Below, in pieces: positions 11,215-20,437 of a stretch of 64,000 nucleotides of DNA. A program made the position numbers and the translations under genes. The DNA is taken from positions 3,038,001 to 3,102,000 of the forward strand of contig CP036296.1 of assembly GCA_007751255.1 (NCBI GenBank). The letters are read 5' to 3'. The notes beneath the pieces were generated by a model. It searched no databases. It was not told the DNA's origin and saw nothing but the letters and a program-made list of their open reading frames with translations. How positions within the stretch are numbered: position 1 is the stretch's first letter; each line of letters begins with the position of its first letter. The stretch is from Engelhardtia mirabilis. GTDB lineage: Bacteria > Planctomycetota > UBA1135 > GCA-002686595.

Positions 11215-12795
11215 ATGAACCCCGGAGAGTCCAGGACCGCGTCGGAGATCCCGTCGGTCGTCCAGACGTCGCGTCTGCGTCGGGGTGCGGCCCTCGCGGC
11301 CGCTGGTCTCGGTGGCCTGACCGTGGGGCGGCGCACGAGTGAGGCCACCCGCCGCAAGTCGGCCGAGCACCTCGCGCGCCGCCTGGGGGGCCTGCGGGGT
11401 CTGCCCCAGAAGGTCGGCCAGATCCTCTCCATGGGGGCGCAGGACTCGATGGCCGAGCCGTTCAGGGCCTTGACCGACGGGGCGCAAGCCGTACCGCTGG
11501 CGGACCTGGCACCGGTCCTCGAGCAGGCCTGGGGACGGCCGCTGGCCGAGGTCGTGGCCGACATCGATCCGCAGGGCCGTGCCGCGTCCATCGGGCAGGT
11601 CCATCGCGCGACCCTGCTCGACGGTCGCGACGTGGCCATCAAGATCCAATACCCCGGCATTGCCGCCGCGATCGACTCCGACCTGTCCCTGATCGGATTG
11701 ATCGCCCAGCCCCTGGCCGTAGGCGCCAGCGGGCTCGACCAAGGCCGCCTGCGCGCGACCCTCCGGGAGGCGCTGCTGGAGGAACTCGACTACCGCTGCG
11801 AGGCCGCTTCGCAGATCGCCTATCGGGAGGCCTGCGCCGCGCAGTCGGTCCGGGTTCCCGCGGTCGTGGAAGAGCTCAGTGGCGACCGGATCCTGGTCAG
11901 CGTCTGGGAAGAGGGCCAGACGATCGAGGAAGCCCGCGCCTGGCCCGCCCAGGATCGCAGCGCCCTGGCGCGTCTGCTGGTCGAGCACTTCCTCCAGCAG
12001 CTCTTCGACCGTGGCATGGTTCACGCCGACCCCCACCCGGGCAACGTGCGATTCCGTCGCGGCGCTGGGGGCCCCGAACTCCTGCTCTACGACTTCGGGT
12101 CTGTCTACCGGGTTGATGCGCCCACCCGACTGGCCCTCTTGCGACTGATTGCCGAGACCTTCGGTCGGCCCGAGGTCGACCCGTTCCCGCTCATGGTCGC
12201 AGTGGGTTTCGACGCGGATCTGCTGCGCCCACTGCGGGCCAAGCTGCCCGCCGTGTGCCGGGTCCTGTTCACCCCCTTCGGAGCGCCCACCAAGTTCGAT
12301 GTCTCAGGTTGGCAGCGTTCGGAGCTACTCGCCGGTATCCTGGGCGACGACCGCTGGAACTTTCGGATGAGTGGGCCGCCGGAGTTCATGCTGCTGGTGC
12401 GCGCGTTCCAGGGACTGCTCTACTACCTGGCTGAGCTGGGCGAGGGGGTGTGCTGGTCGCGCCTGCTGGATCCGCTCGTGGCCAGGCACGCCTTGGAGAT
12501 GGGGGCCCTGGCCTTGGCCGAGCCTCCGGATCCTCGAACCACGTTCAACTCGATCGCACGGCAGCTCTGCATTCGGGTCATCGAGGCAGGTTCCGTAAGG
12601 GTCAAGGTTTCCCTGCCGGTGACGACCGTCGACTCTCTCGACGACTGGCTCGACGGCGAGATTCGGCAGCGCATCGCTGCCCGTGGGATCGATCTGGCGG
12701 ACCTCGTTCGAAGGGTCCGCAGTCGCTGCTACGAGCCGCAGTCCCTGATTCGCTTGGAAGACGATGCCAAGCAGTACGAGGTCTGGCTCGAGTGA
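11215..12795 (+). CDS. ABC1/UbiB-family atypical kinase
   Basis: A 526-residue member of the ABC1/ADCK/UbiB family. The family-specific PQKVGQILSM (KxGQ, about 65-74) is followed by the Ala-rich nucleotide loop AASIGQVH (123-130), the catalytic Lys in VAIKIQYPG (Lys143), the catalytic segment VHADPHPGNVRF (Asp272, Asn277) and the metal Asp in LYDFGSV (Asp293). UbiB proteins support ubiquinone synthesis or lipid homeostasis as ATPases, but planctomycete homologues are not all tied to quinones and no ubi genes are near. The start is set by an SD-like GAGAGGAG at 11197-11204. No C-terminal hydrophobic pair is evident, unlike E. coli UbiB. Confidence 0.9.
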   Translation: MNPGESRTASEIPSVVQTSRLRRGAALAAAGLGGLTVGRRTSEATRRKSAEHLARRLGGLRGLPQKVGQILSMGAQDSMAEPFRALTDGAQAVPLADLAPVLEQAWGRPLAEVVADIDPQGRAASIGQVHRATLLDGRDVAIKIQYPGIAAAIDSDLSLIGLIAQPLAVGASGLDQGRLRATLREALLEELDYRCEAASQIAYREACAAQSVRVPAVVEELSGDRILVSVWEEGQTIEEARAWPAQDRSALARLLVEHFLQQLFDRGMVHADPHPGNVRFRRGAGGPELLLYDFGSVYRVDAPTRLALLRLIAETFGRPEVDPFPLMVAVGFDADLLRPLRAKLPAVCRVLFTPFGAPTKFDVSGWQRSELLAGILGDDRWNFRMSGPPEFMLLVRAFQGLLYYLAELGEGVCWSRLLDPLVARHALEMGALALAEPPDPRTTFNSIARQLCIRVIEAGSVRVKVSLPVTTVDSLDDWLDGEIRQRIAARGIDLADLVRRVRSRCYEPQSLIRLEDDAKQYEVWLE

Positions 12796-12801
12796 CGCCG
12801 T

Positions 12802-12827
12802 GGCCCCGGGCGGCCTGAACCGGGGCC
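12802..12827 (+). terminator. Hairpin after the UbiB-family gene
   Basis: An 8-bp perfect stem (GGCCCCGG with CCGGGGCC) and a 10-base loop directly after the stop. It ends one base before the furthest-upstream possible start (TTG 12828) of the next gene, which argues that the chemoreceptor starts further downstream. Confidence 0.55.
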
Positions 12828-15554
12828 TTGAAGGTTCCTGACCCCGCCCTCCCTGCGGCGAGACCCAATCGGATCTCAAGGACCGAAATTGCCGAGAGGT
12901 TGGGATGGCCGGCAGCCGATAGGGGCGTTGCCCCGTCCGAGTTGCCGCCGGCTCCGCCCCATTCCCCCGAGGCGCCCGCGACGATCCGCCCTGGAGGCGA
13001 ACAGTCTCCCCCCCCAACCCGCCCCAACGATGTGAACTCGGTGTCGGCCGCGGCCCGGAACGCTGTGCCGGCCGACAGACGATCGAAGCCCCAGGATCAA
13101 GCGATTTCCAGCCAGTCCAGTGACGAGTCCAAGGAACCCGCGAGCCGCCTCCTCGGCGAGCTCAATCGGATCGTGACCTCATCGAATGCCCCCGAGGGCA
13201 GTCGACCGATCGACCTCGAGAGTCTCAACGACGCCGATAGCAAGGTCCTGACCCTGATCGAGGATCTGGTCGAGCTGCTCGAGAACCGAGTCGTGCGCGC
13301 CGAGGCAGCCGTCGGCGGGTCGGCGACGGCCTGCATGCAGATCGATCGCGACCTGGTCGTCACCTACGTCAACCCGGCGACGGTGAAGCTGGTTCACGAG
13401 AACCTGGCGGTGTTCCAGGGTCTCTACCCGAACGTCGACTTCGACGACCTGATCGGAACCTGCATCGACGTCTTCCACGTCAAGCCGGAGCTCCAGCGAG
13501 CCATCCTCGGCAGCGCGGACAACCTGCCCTACGGGGCCGAGATCCAGGCCGGACCGCTCAAGTTCCTGCTCAACATCTCCGCTCTCATCGACGCCGACGG
13601 GGAGTACATCGGCGCCCACCTCGAGTGGCAGGACGTGACCGCCCTGCGCGCCAGCGAGATCGCGACCGCGCGCCTCGAGAGTGCGGTGGCCGGTTCCGGA
13701 ACCGCATCGATGCAGATCGATCTGGACCTGGTGATCACCGGTGCGAACCCTGCGACCATCGAGCTCGTCAGCAACAACCTGTCGACGTTCCAGAAGGCCT
13801 TCCCCAGCGCGGACTTCAGCAACCTGATCGGGGTCTGCATCGACGACTTCCACAAGGACCCGTCACTCCAGCGCCGGATCCTCGGCAATCCCGCGAACCT
13901 CCCGCACCAAGCGGAGATCCAGGTCGGCGACCTCCGCTTCGCGCTCAACATCTCTGCGATGTTCGACAACGAGGGCAACCACATCGGTGCCAACCTCGAG
14001 TGGCAGGATGTGACCGAGATGCGTCTCAAGGAGGACGCTGCGGCTCGATTGGAGAGTGCCGTGCTCGGTTCGTCGACGGCATCGATGCAGGTCGACCGGG
14101 ACCTGGTGATCACCTCAGCGAACCCGGCCACGATCAAACTCGTCCGCGAGAACGTCGATACGTTCCGCCGGGTCTTCCCGGGGATCGACTTCAGCAACCT
14201 GATCGGGGTCTGCATCGACGTCTTCCACGAAGATCCCGGCCTCCAGCGCCGGATCCTGAGTGATCCAGGCAATCTCCCGTACCAGGCCGAGATCCAGATC
14301 GGCGAGCTCTTCTTCGCCCTGAACATCTCGGCCATGGTGAACCGGGACGGCGACTACATTGGCGCCAACCTCGAGTGGACCGAGATCACCGAACGGAAGC
14401 TGAACGAGGAACAGCAACGGCTGGCGAACGGCGCCATCGCCGATCTCGTCGACGCGGCCTCGCGGGGCGACCTCGCCACGCGTGCCGAGACCTCTGCCTT
14501 GACCGGGCAGTTCGCGACCCTCGTCCACGGCGTCAACGAGATGCTCGACGCTATCCTGGCGCCCATCAACGAGGCGAGTGCGGTCCTCGAGGCGGTGGCC
14601 GGCAAGGACCTGCGTGCCCGGGTACGCGGCGCGTACGTGGGGGACCACGAGAAGATCAAGCGCAACCTGAACCTGGCCGTCCAGAACCTCGACGAAGCCC
14701 TGGCGCAAGTGGACGCAGGAGCGGTCCAGGTGGGCTCGGCCAGCGATCAGATCTCCCAGGGCAGCGCGACCCTCGCCGATGGCGCAAGCAGCCAAGCCAG
14801 CGCGATCGAGGAGATCTCCGCGTCCCTCGAGCAGATGTCCTCGATGACGTCGCAGAACGCCGAGAGCGCTCAGCAGGCCAAGACCTTGGCGATCTCCGCC
14901 AAGGAGTCGGCCGATCGTGGCGACGAGCAGATGCTGAGGCTGAAGGAGGCCATCGACACGATCAAGGCCTCGAGCGACGAGACCGCCAAGATCGTCAAGA
15001 CGATCGACGAGATCTCGTTCCAGACCAACATGCTGGCCCTGAACGCCGCGGTGGAGGCAGCCCGAGCTGGCGACGCCGGCAAGGGCTTCGCCGTGGTCGC
15101 CGAGGAGGTGCGCTCCTTGGCCCAGCGCAGCGCTGAGGCGGCCAAGAACACGGCGTCCTTGATCGAGGGCTCGACCCGGAACGTCGAGGGCGGCGTGGTG
15201 CTCACCGAAAGCGTCCAGGCGATCCTGGCCGAGATCAACCAGGGGGCGAACCGCGTCACCGACTTGATCACCGAGATCGCGGCTGCCTCGAAGGAGCAGT
15301 CCGAGGGGATCGGACAGGTCGCCGTCGCGGTCGATCAGATGAACAAGATCACCCAGGACAACGCCGCCGGTAGCGAGGAGTCCTCGGCCGCAGCTTCGCA
15401 GTTGAACGATCAGGTCGCGGATCTGATCCAACTGGTCGGGCAGTTCCAGATGACCCGCCATGGCGATGGCGCCGAGCCGCCGATGACGATGTCGCCCGAC
15501 GACGTTCCCGGCGCGGTGCCGTCGGGGCGCCAGAGCGAGGTGTCCTCGTTCTAG
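12828..15554 (+). CDS. Soluble chemoreceptor (MCP) with three tandem Aer2-type haem-PAS domains
   Basis: Up to 908 residues, numbered from the furthest start (TTG 12828). GTG at 13032 is more likely, since codons 1-68 have poor G/C third positions and abut a terminator hairpin. Three PAS repeats lie at about 160-272, 285-397 and 410-522 with an exact 125-residue period. Each has ANPAT or VNPAT, then CIDxFH with an invariant His (217, 342, 467), and LEW with an invariant Trp (267, 392, 517). In Pseudomonas Aer2 the same FH His ligates haem and the Trp stabilises bound oxygen. HAMP-like helices follow (about 530-620), then the signalling hairpin with the conserved tip SFQTNMLALNAAVEAARAG. There is no transmembrane segment, so it is a cytosolic receptor, probably for O2 or another haem ligand. 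No che genes are near. Confidence 0.88.
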   Translation: MKVPDPALPAARPNRISRTEIAERLGWPAADRGVAPSELPPAPPHSPEAPATIRPGGEQSPPPTRPNDVNSVSAAARNAVPADRRSKPQDQAISSQSSDESKEPASRLLGELNRIVTSSNAPEGSRPIDLESLNDADSKVLTLIEDLVELLENRVVRAEAAVGGSATACMQIDRDLVVTYVNPATVKLVHENLAVFQGLYPNVDFDDLIGTCIDVFHVKPELQRAILGSADNLPYGAEIQAGPLKFLLNISALIDADGEYIGAHLEWQDVTALRASEIATARLESAVAGSGTASMQIDLDLVITGANPATIELVSNNLSTFQKAFPSADFSNLIGVCIDDFHKDPSLQRRILGNPANLPHQAEIQVGDLRFALNISAMFDNEGNHIGANLEWQDVTEMRLKEDAAARLESAVLGSSTASMQVDRDLVITSANPATIKLVRENVDTFRRVFPGIDFSNLIGVCIDVFHEDPGLQRRILSDPGNLPYQAEIQIGELFFALNISAMVNRDGDYIGANLEWTEITERKLNEEQQRLANGAIADLVDAASRGDLATRAETSALTGQFATLVHGVNEMLDAILAPINEASAVLEAVAGKDLRARVRGAYVGDHEKIKRNLNLAVQNLDEALAQVDAGAVQVGSASDQISQGSATLADGASSQASAIEEISASLEQMSSMTSQNAESAQQAKTLAISAKESADRGDEQMLRLKEAIDTIKASSDETAKIVKTIDEISFQTNMLALNAAVEAARAGDAGKGFAVVAEEVRSLAQRSAEAAKNTASLIEGSTRNVEGGVVLTESVQAILAEINQGANRVTDLITEIAAASKEQSEGIGQVAVAVDQMNKITQDNAAGSEESSAAASQLNDQVADLIQLVGQFQMTRHGDGAEPPMTMSPDDVPGAVPSGRQSEVSSF

Positions 15555-15647
15555 ACAGGCTGAACCGTATCACCGGCGACGGTTCCTGGCCCCGGGGGGG
15601 AGCCAGGCTCGCTGACCGCCGGCGACTAGACTGAGCAGTTCCTGGCA

Positions 15648-15675
15648 AGGACCCGCGGCCGGCGCCGCGGGTCCT
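15648..15675. terminator. Bidirectional hairpin between convergent genes
   Basis: A perfect 12-bp stem (AGGACCCGCGGC with GCCGCGGGTCCT) and a 4-base loop, in the 275-base gap between the chemoreceptor and the leftward FG-GAP gene. It can serve both strands. Confidence 0.65.
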
Positions 15676-15829
15676 CGCTCGTTCGGGCCGATCGCGCGAC
15701 GGCTGTCAGCCCCCATGGCGATCGGCTCGGGTAGTGCTGCGGTGAGTCGGGTGCGCCGACTCTGAGGTTGCCGGAGGAAGCGCCGCGCGACCGATGCTTG
15801 GCCGGTTGGGCGAGGCGGCGCCTTCTGAT

Positions 15830-18586
15830 TCACGGCAGTAGCAAGAGTCCCACGGGGTTGCTGACGAAGGAGACCACCGCACCCGCCGGAGCGGCCGGAT
15901 CGAGCAGACCGAAGGCGTGGTCGAGCGCCAGGCCCGCGAGGGCGGGGTCCGTCGCCGCAGGCAGGGCGATTGCGGCCGTGGCCCGGCCGTACTGGTCGAG
16001 TTGGCCCAGGGTGTTCGACAGCACCGCGCCGTTGGCGGCCGTCAGGGTGAAGAGGGTGTAGGCGTCGAGGTTCAGGGGCCAGAGGGCGCCCCCCAGGCTC
16101 GTGCCCGGGCTTACGCCGCTGGCCGAGCCCCCCACGAAGAAGGTGGCGAACTGGCTCTGCGCGCCGGCACGCAGGTCGAGCTGCTGGCTGCCTCCGGATG
16201 AGAGCGACAGCCAGACCAGGTCGGCGGTCAGCGGCGCCAAGAGATTGCGGAACAGGACCACCGACGAGCCGCCTGTGGTGGCCAACAGATCCGCGTCCCC
16301 GTCGTTGTCGACGTCCTCGGCGACCAGGGCCCGGGCGAGCCCAGCCGACGTTTCGACCCGCACTGCCGAGGCGAATGCCCCCGAGCCATCGGTGTTCTCG
16401 AACCAGAGGAAACTCTGGTCGGTCCCGGCCTCGCTCGAGGCCGCGAACAGATCGAGGTCGCCATCGCCGTCGAAATCCGCCGCCGCGACGTCGAAGATCG
16501 CGGTCGACGTGCTGCTACCCGGATCGACGGTCACCACCGGACCGAAGCTGCCCAGGCCGTCCAAGTTCTCGATCCAGACCACTGCGGCGTCGCTGATCGA
16601 TCCCGGGCTGTACTCGCCGGCGGCGATGTCCAGGTCCCCGTCGCCGTCCAGGTCGGCGAGGTCGAAACGTGCGCCCGGCAGGAGTAGGTCCGTGACGAGT
16701 TGACTCGATCCGAAGGCTCCCGCGCCGTCCACGTTCTCGAACCAGGTCAGGCTGTCGCCGAACGCCACCGCGGTCGCGACGACCAGGTCGGCGTCCCCGT
16801 CCCCGTCGATGTCCGCGGTCCTGATCTGCTGGGGTGACTCGATCGACCCGCCGATCTGCTGGCCCGCACCGAAGCCGAAGCCCGAGATGTTCGGGTACCA
16901 GACGACGCGATCCTGGGTCTGCTCGGCGATGACCAGGTCCTGGTCGCCGTCACCGTCGAGGTCCGCCGTGGCGGCGGCACTGGGGGATCCGGTGACCAGG
17001 GTCAGGATCGTCGGCGCACCGAAGACTCCATTGCCGTTGTTCGGGTGTAGCCGGACCAAGCCGTCGCCGGTCGAGACCGAGAGCAGGTCGACCGTCCCAC
17101 CGAGATCCAGCTTGGCGGCCACCAGGCTCACCGGTCCGTCGACCCCGCTCGCCACGTTCCAGGCCGGCCCGAAGTTCCCGAGACCGTCGGTGTTCTCGTA
17201 CCAGACGATGCGGTCGTCGAAGCGGGCGGCGACGGCCAGATCCAGGTCTCCGTCGGCGTCCAGGTCGACGGCGACGGGCGACGTCACCCCGCTCTGGTCC
17301 AGGTCGAGCTCCACAGCGGCGAAGAGGGGCGCGGGCTGGGAGGGAACGGGGGCGAACGAGGCCTCGAGGATCAGCTGCGCCCGGGGCGGGCCGTTGTGGG
17401 TCAGGACGCCGCCTGCGTCGACGAACTGGGCCTGGACGAAGCGCAGTCTGGCTTTCGCGCCGGCCGGCAGGGTGGCCGCGGGCAGGGCCGCGACGGTCTT
17501 GCCGTTGGGCAGGAGCAGCGCGGACGTGGCGAGTTCGCTCGGGCCGAGGCTCCAGGGCAGGTCGGTGGCGTCCGCATCGAGCTGCACCAGTAGGTCCGGC
17601 GAGGCGTAGACGTGTACGGCCTCGAGCGGCTCGCCCGTCAACTGCACCGTCTGCGGATGGCCCGCGAAGCCCACGCTGTTCGATGAGAGCACCCGCGCCG
17701 AGCTGGCGTGCTCCGTGTAGGGCCCCTGCACCGCCTGCCCATTCGCCGTCCCGGCGCACTGGTGGAAACCCGCGCTCAGGAGACCGCCGAAGCCGCCCAC
17801 GGCGGAGCCGCCCTGGGCCACGATTGCCTCGGTCGAACCGTCGCCCGCGCCGCCGACGATCTCGCTATCGGTCAGGACTAGAGCGCAGAATTCCGTGGCC
17901 ACGATGGCGCGCGCACCGAAGAGCCAGTCGCAACCCCCTGCGAAGCAGTTGCAACACAGCGCGCCACCGTCGCCGCCCGCAGCCGTGGCCGAGGAGAGCA
18001 AGATCGAGGAGCGGGTCAGCGCCATGGCTTGCAGCCCGTCCGCGCCGCCGTCGCAGTGGTCGCCGCCGTCTTCGCCGTTCATTCCCGTCACCGTCGTCGT
18101 CGCGAGCACGATCGCGTCGCAGTCGGAGGCGACCAGAGTCGCCGAGGTCGGAGTGCCGCCGGCGGCGCCGGGCAGGATCGTGCAATCCTGGAACAGGACC
18201 ACTCCAGCGTCGTTCGTCAGTTGCACCGACGGAGTCAGAGCGCTCGTCACGTTCTCGAGGCGCAGCCCGATCCCGACGAAGACGTCGCTCGCCTGGAGGT
18301 CGCGCACGAGCAAGCGCGATAGGGCGACGTCGCCTGCGGCTCCCGGGTAGGGTGCGAGGACGAGCGACTTGGCCACGACCAGCGAGTCACCTTCGAAGGC
18401 GCCCGGCCCGATCAGGACCACGTCGCCCGGTTGGGCGGCGTCGATGGCGGCCTGGGGACTCGAGAAGTCCGGTGCCAGGGCTGCGTCGCTGCTGACGACC
18501 AGCACGTCCGTGGGGGACGCTTCGGCGGTCGAGGGGTGGGTGACGGCGAGGAGAACCAGTCCGAGCGCGATGGGGGAGAGCTGCAT
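15830..18586 (-). CDS. Secreted FG-GAP/VCBS-repeat protein with beta-helix-like N-terminus and shared C-terminal domain
   Basis: A 918-residue exported protein from ATG at 18586 (signal peptide MQLSPIALGLVLLAVTHPST, about 1-23); the same frame stays open to 19684 over the antisense of the sulfatase and is not real. Residues ~30-230 resemble a right-handed beta-helix start (SPQAAIDAAQPGDVVLIGPG). Residues ~310-760 contain at least six FG-GAP/VCBS-type repeats, each with a Ca-binding-like D-x-D-x-DGD-x-D loop such as ADLDGDGDQDLVIAE, followed by VVWYEN or LTWFEN. The last ~125 residues form the domain also ending the proteins at 20438 and 28296. Such proteins are usually surface-exposed or secreted; the ligand is unknown. 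Confidence 0.85.
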   Translation of the reverse strand: MQLSPIALGLVLLAVTHPSTAEASPTDVLVVSSDAALAPDFSSPQAAIDAAQPGDVVLIGPGAFEGDSLVVAKSLVLAPYPGAAGDVALSRLLVRDLQASDVFVGIGLRLENVTSALTPSVQLTNDAGVVLFQDCTILPGAAGGTPTSATLVASDCDAIVLATTTVTGMNGEDGGDHCDGGADGLQAMALTRSSILLSSATAAGGDGGALCCNCFAGGCDWLFGARAIVATEFCALVLTDSEIVGGAGDGSTEAIVAQGGSAVGGFGGLLSAGFHQCAGTANGQAVQGPYTEHASSARVLSSNSVGFAGHPQTVQLTGEPLEAVHVYASPDLLVQLDADATDLPWSLGPSELATSALLLPNGKTVAALPAATLPAGAKARLRFVQAQFVDAGGVLTHNGPPRAQLILEASFAPVPSQPAPLFAAVELDLDQSGVTSPVAVDLDADGDLDLAVAARFDDRIVWYENTDGLGNFGPAWNVASGVDGPVSLVAAKLDLGGTVDLLSVSTGDGLVRLHPNNGNGVFGAPTILTLVTGSPSAAATADLDGDGDQDLVIAEQTQDRVVWYPNISGFGFGAGQQIGGSIESPQQIRTADIDGDGDADLVVATAVAFGDSLTWFENVDGAGAFGSSQLVTDLLLPGARFDLADLDGDGDLDIAAGEYSPGSISDAAVVWIENLDGLGSFGPVVTVDPGSSTSTAIFDVAAADFDGDGDLDLFAASSEAGTDQSFLWFENTDGSGAFASAVRVETSAGLARALVAEDVDNDGDADLLATTGGSSVVLFRNLLAPLTADLVWLSLSSGGSQQLDLRAGAQSQFATFFVGGSASGVSPGTSLGGALWPLNLDAYTLFTLTAANGAVLSNTLGQLDQYGRATAAIALPAATDPALAGLALDHAFGLLDPAAPAGAVVSFVSNPVGLLLLP

Positions 18587-18663
18587 GGGTGGGCAAGGTC
18601 GACGTCGTGAAAGGGCTCGGCCAATCCTGCGTCGGGCGAGCAAGCAGGGTCGATCGGACCTCG

Positions 18664-20247
18664 CTAACTCTCCCCGACTGCGACGCGCATCTGCGCCAGC
18701 CGTGCCTCGAGTTCCGCGCGCCGCCCGGCGTAGGCGGGGTCCGCGTGGACGCTGTGCAGCTCGTGGGGGTCGGCCTCCAGATCGAACAGCTCCACGGCCG
18801 CTTCGGACTCGCCCTCGACCCCGGGGTAGACGATCCACTTGTAGCGCTCGGTCCGAACCCCGAAGTGGGGCGCCACGTTGTGGGTACCCCACTCGTAGTA
18901 GTGGTAGTAGATCGCCTCGCGCCACCCCGCGGGCTCGCGGCCGGCGACCAGGGGCACGAGGCTCCGGCCTTGGTTGAGGGTCGGAGCCGGAGTCCCGGCG
19001 AGCTCGCAGAGGGTCGCCGCCAGGTCGATGTTCTGGACGAGAGCGCCTTCCCGTCGACCCGCTTCGATCACGCCCGGCCAACGCATCACGAGGGGCAGGC
19101 GCAGGCTCTCCTCGTACATCCAGCGCTTGTCGTACCAGCCGTGCTCGCCCAGGTAGAAGCCCTGGTCGGAGGCGTAGACGATCAAGGTGTTCTCGGCCAG
19201 GCCCAACTCGTCCAACTCCGCGAGCAGCCGCCCGACGTTGCGGTCGACCCCAGCCACCGAACGCAGGTAGTTCTTGATGTAGCGCTGGTAGTTCCAACGC
19301 ACCCGCTCGTCGCCCTCGGGGGGATCCGCCAGGAACGCATCGTTGCGCGGCCCGAAGTGGGCGTCCCAGGCGGCGCGCTCGTCGTCGCTCATGCGGTCGA
19401 GCAGAGCCTGGGCCCAGCGATCGGGACCCGTCAGCTCGACACCCGCTGGAATCGGCAGCTTCAGATCGTGGGCCGGCCAGAGGTGGTTCGCGATCGTCAT
19501 CTCCTGTTCGGCGGCGGCCGGCGCGCGCCCGGACCAGTCGTCGAACAGCGTCGCGGGCTCGGGCAGGTCCTCGTCGGCCCACAGGGAGAGCTCCTGGGGC
19601 CCGGGCATCCAGGTGCGGTGGGGCGCCTTGTGGTGCACGTGCAGCAGGAACGGCGCATCCGGATCGCGCTCCTCGCGCAGCCACTCGACCGCCATGTCGG
19701 TGACCACGTCGCTGACGTAACCGGACACGGTGAACTTCCCGTCGGGTCCGATGAAGTCCGGCGAGTAATAATTCCCCTGCCCCGGCAGGATCGCCCAGTC
19801 ATCGAAGCCCTGGGGATCGCTGCCCAGGTGCCACTTGCCGTAGAGGGCCGTCTGGTAGCCGGCGTCGTGGAGCCGGCGCGGGAAGGTGTCGAGGCTCGGG
19901 TCGAAGGAGTTGCCGTTCTGGCGGAAGCCGTGCACGTGGCTGTAGGCGCCGGTCAGGAACGCCGCGCGACTCGGCCCGCAGAGGGAGTTCTCGCAGAAGG
20001 CGTTCTCGAACAGGAGGCCCTCGGCGGCCAGTCGATCGAGGTTCGGCGTGTAGGCGCGCTCCGAGCCGTAGGCGCCGAAGCCTTCGATCGCGTGGTCGTC
20101 GGCCAGGATGAAGACGATGTTGGGGCGCGACGTGAGGCCTCGCGCTTCACGCCTTTCGGAGTGATCGGCGGCGTCCGGCGCAGAGCACCCCACCAGGGCG
20201 AAGAAGAGGACAGCGGCAACTCGTCGGGCGGGGGCGCAGCGGTGCAT
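18664..20247 (-). CDS. Sulfatase lipoprotein (type I, Cys-type)
   Basis: A 527-residue exported sulfatase. The N-terminus is a lipoprotein signal (FFALVGC, lipidated Cys21), so it should sit anchored in the envelope. Metal-binding Asp50-Asp51 lie in NIVFILADDHA, and the formylglycine site is LCGPSRAAFLTG with Cys90; the C-x-P-S-R core is intact and requires a maturation enzyme or anaerobic sulfatase-maturase not seen here. TALYGKWHLG and VHHKAPH carry further active-site Lys/His. Planctomycetes use many such enzymes to remove sulfate from algal polysaccharides; the exact substrate cannot be read. It lies between two secreted-protein genes on the same strand, 77 bases upstream of the FG-GAP gene. 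Confidence 0.94.
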   Translation of the reverse strand: MHRCAPARRVAAVLFFALVGCSAPDAADHSERREARGLTSRPNIVFILADDHAIEGFGAYGSERAYTPNLDRLAAEGLLFENAFCENSLCGPSRAAFLTGAYSHVHGFRQNGNSFDPSLDTFPRRLHDAGYQTALYGKWHLGSDPQGFDDWAILPGQGNYYSPDFIGPDGKFTVSGYVSDVVTDMAVEWLREERDPDAPFLLHVHHKAPHRTWMPGPQELSLWADEDLPEPATLFDDWSGRAPAAAEQEMTIANHLWPAHDLKLPIPAGVELTGPDRWAQALLDRMSDDERAAWDAHFGPRNDAFLADPPEGDERVRWNYQRYIKNYLRSVAGVDRNVGRLLAELDELGLAENTLIVYASDQGFYLGEHGWYDKRWMYEESLRLPLVMRWPGVIEAGRREGALVQNIDLAATLCELAGTPAPTLNQGRSLVPLVAGREPAGWREAIYYHYYEWGTHNVAPHFGVRTERYKWIVYPGVEGESEAAVELFDLEADPHELHSVHADPAYAGRRAELEARLAQMRVAVGES

Positions 20248-20310
20248 GGTCGGATGGGGGGCTGATTCCGCGGGGCGACTGCGGCCGACACCGACTCACA
20301 GTCGCCCCGC

Positions 20311-20316
20311 AGTCTA
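20311..20316 (-). promoter_or_regulatory. Possible -10 element of the sulfatase gene
   Basis: Read leftward this is CCCTAGACTGCGGGGCG: a TAGACT hexamer followed by a GC-rich stretch, as before several other genes here, about 65 bases upstream of the ATG. Confidence 0.3.
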
Positions 20317-20437
20317 GGGCCCCAGGTCCCGAACTCCGTGGCACCGGCCCCGCGCAGGTCGCCGCTGCCTGCCCTGCGCCTGCTTCCCCGATTCGCAGCG
20401 AGCACCCGGGTTCGGCGCGTGCTGCTGCTCGGGGCGA

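Noticed and set aside
12828-13031. Firm use of TTG 12828 as chemoreceptor start
   Set aside because: Kept only as the outer bound: codons here have many A/T third positions and the start touches a terminator hairpin, so GTG 13032 is more likely.
18587-19684. N-terminal extension of the FG-GAP protein frame
   Set aside because: Overlaps the sulfatase gene on the same strand in another frame and is Arg/Pro-rich; a signal peptide begins exactly at ATG 18586.
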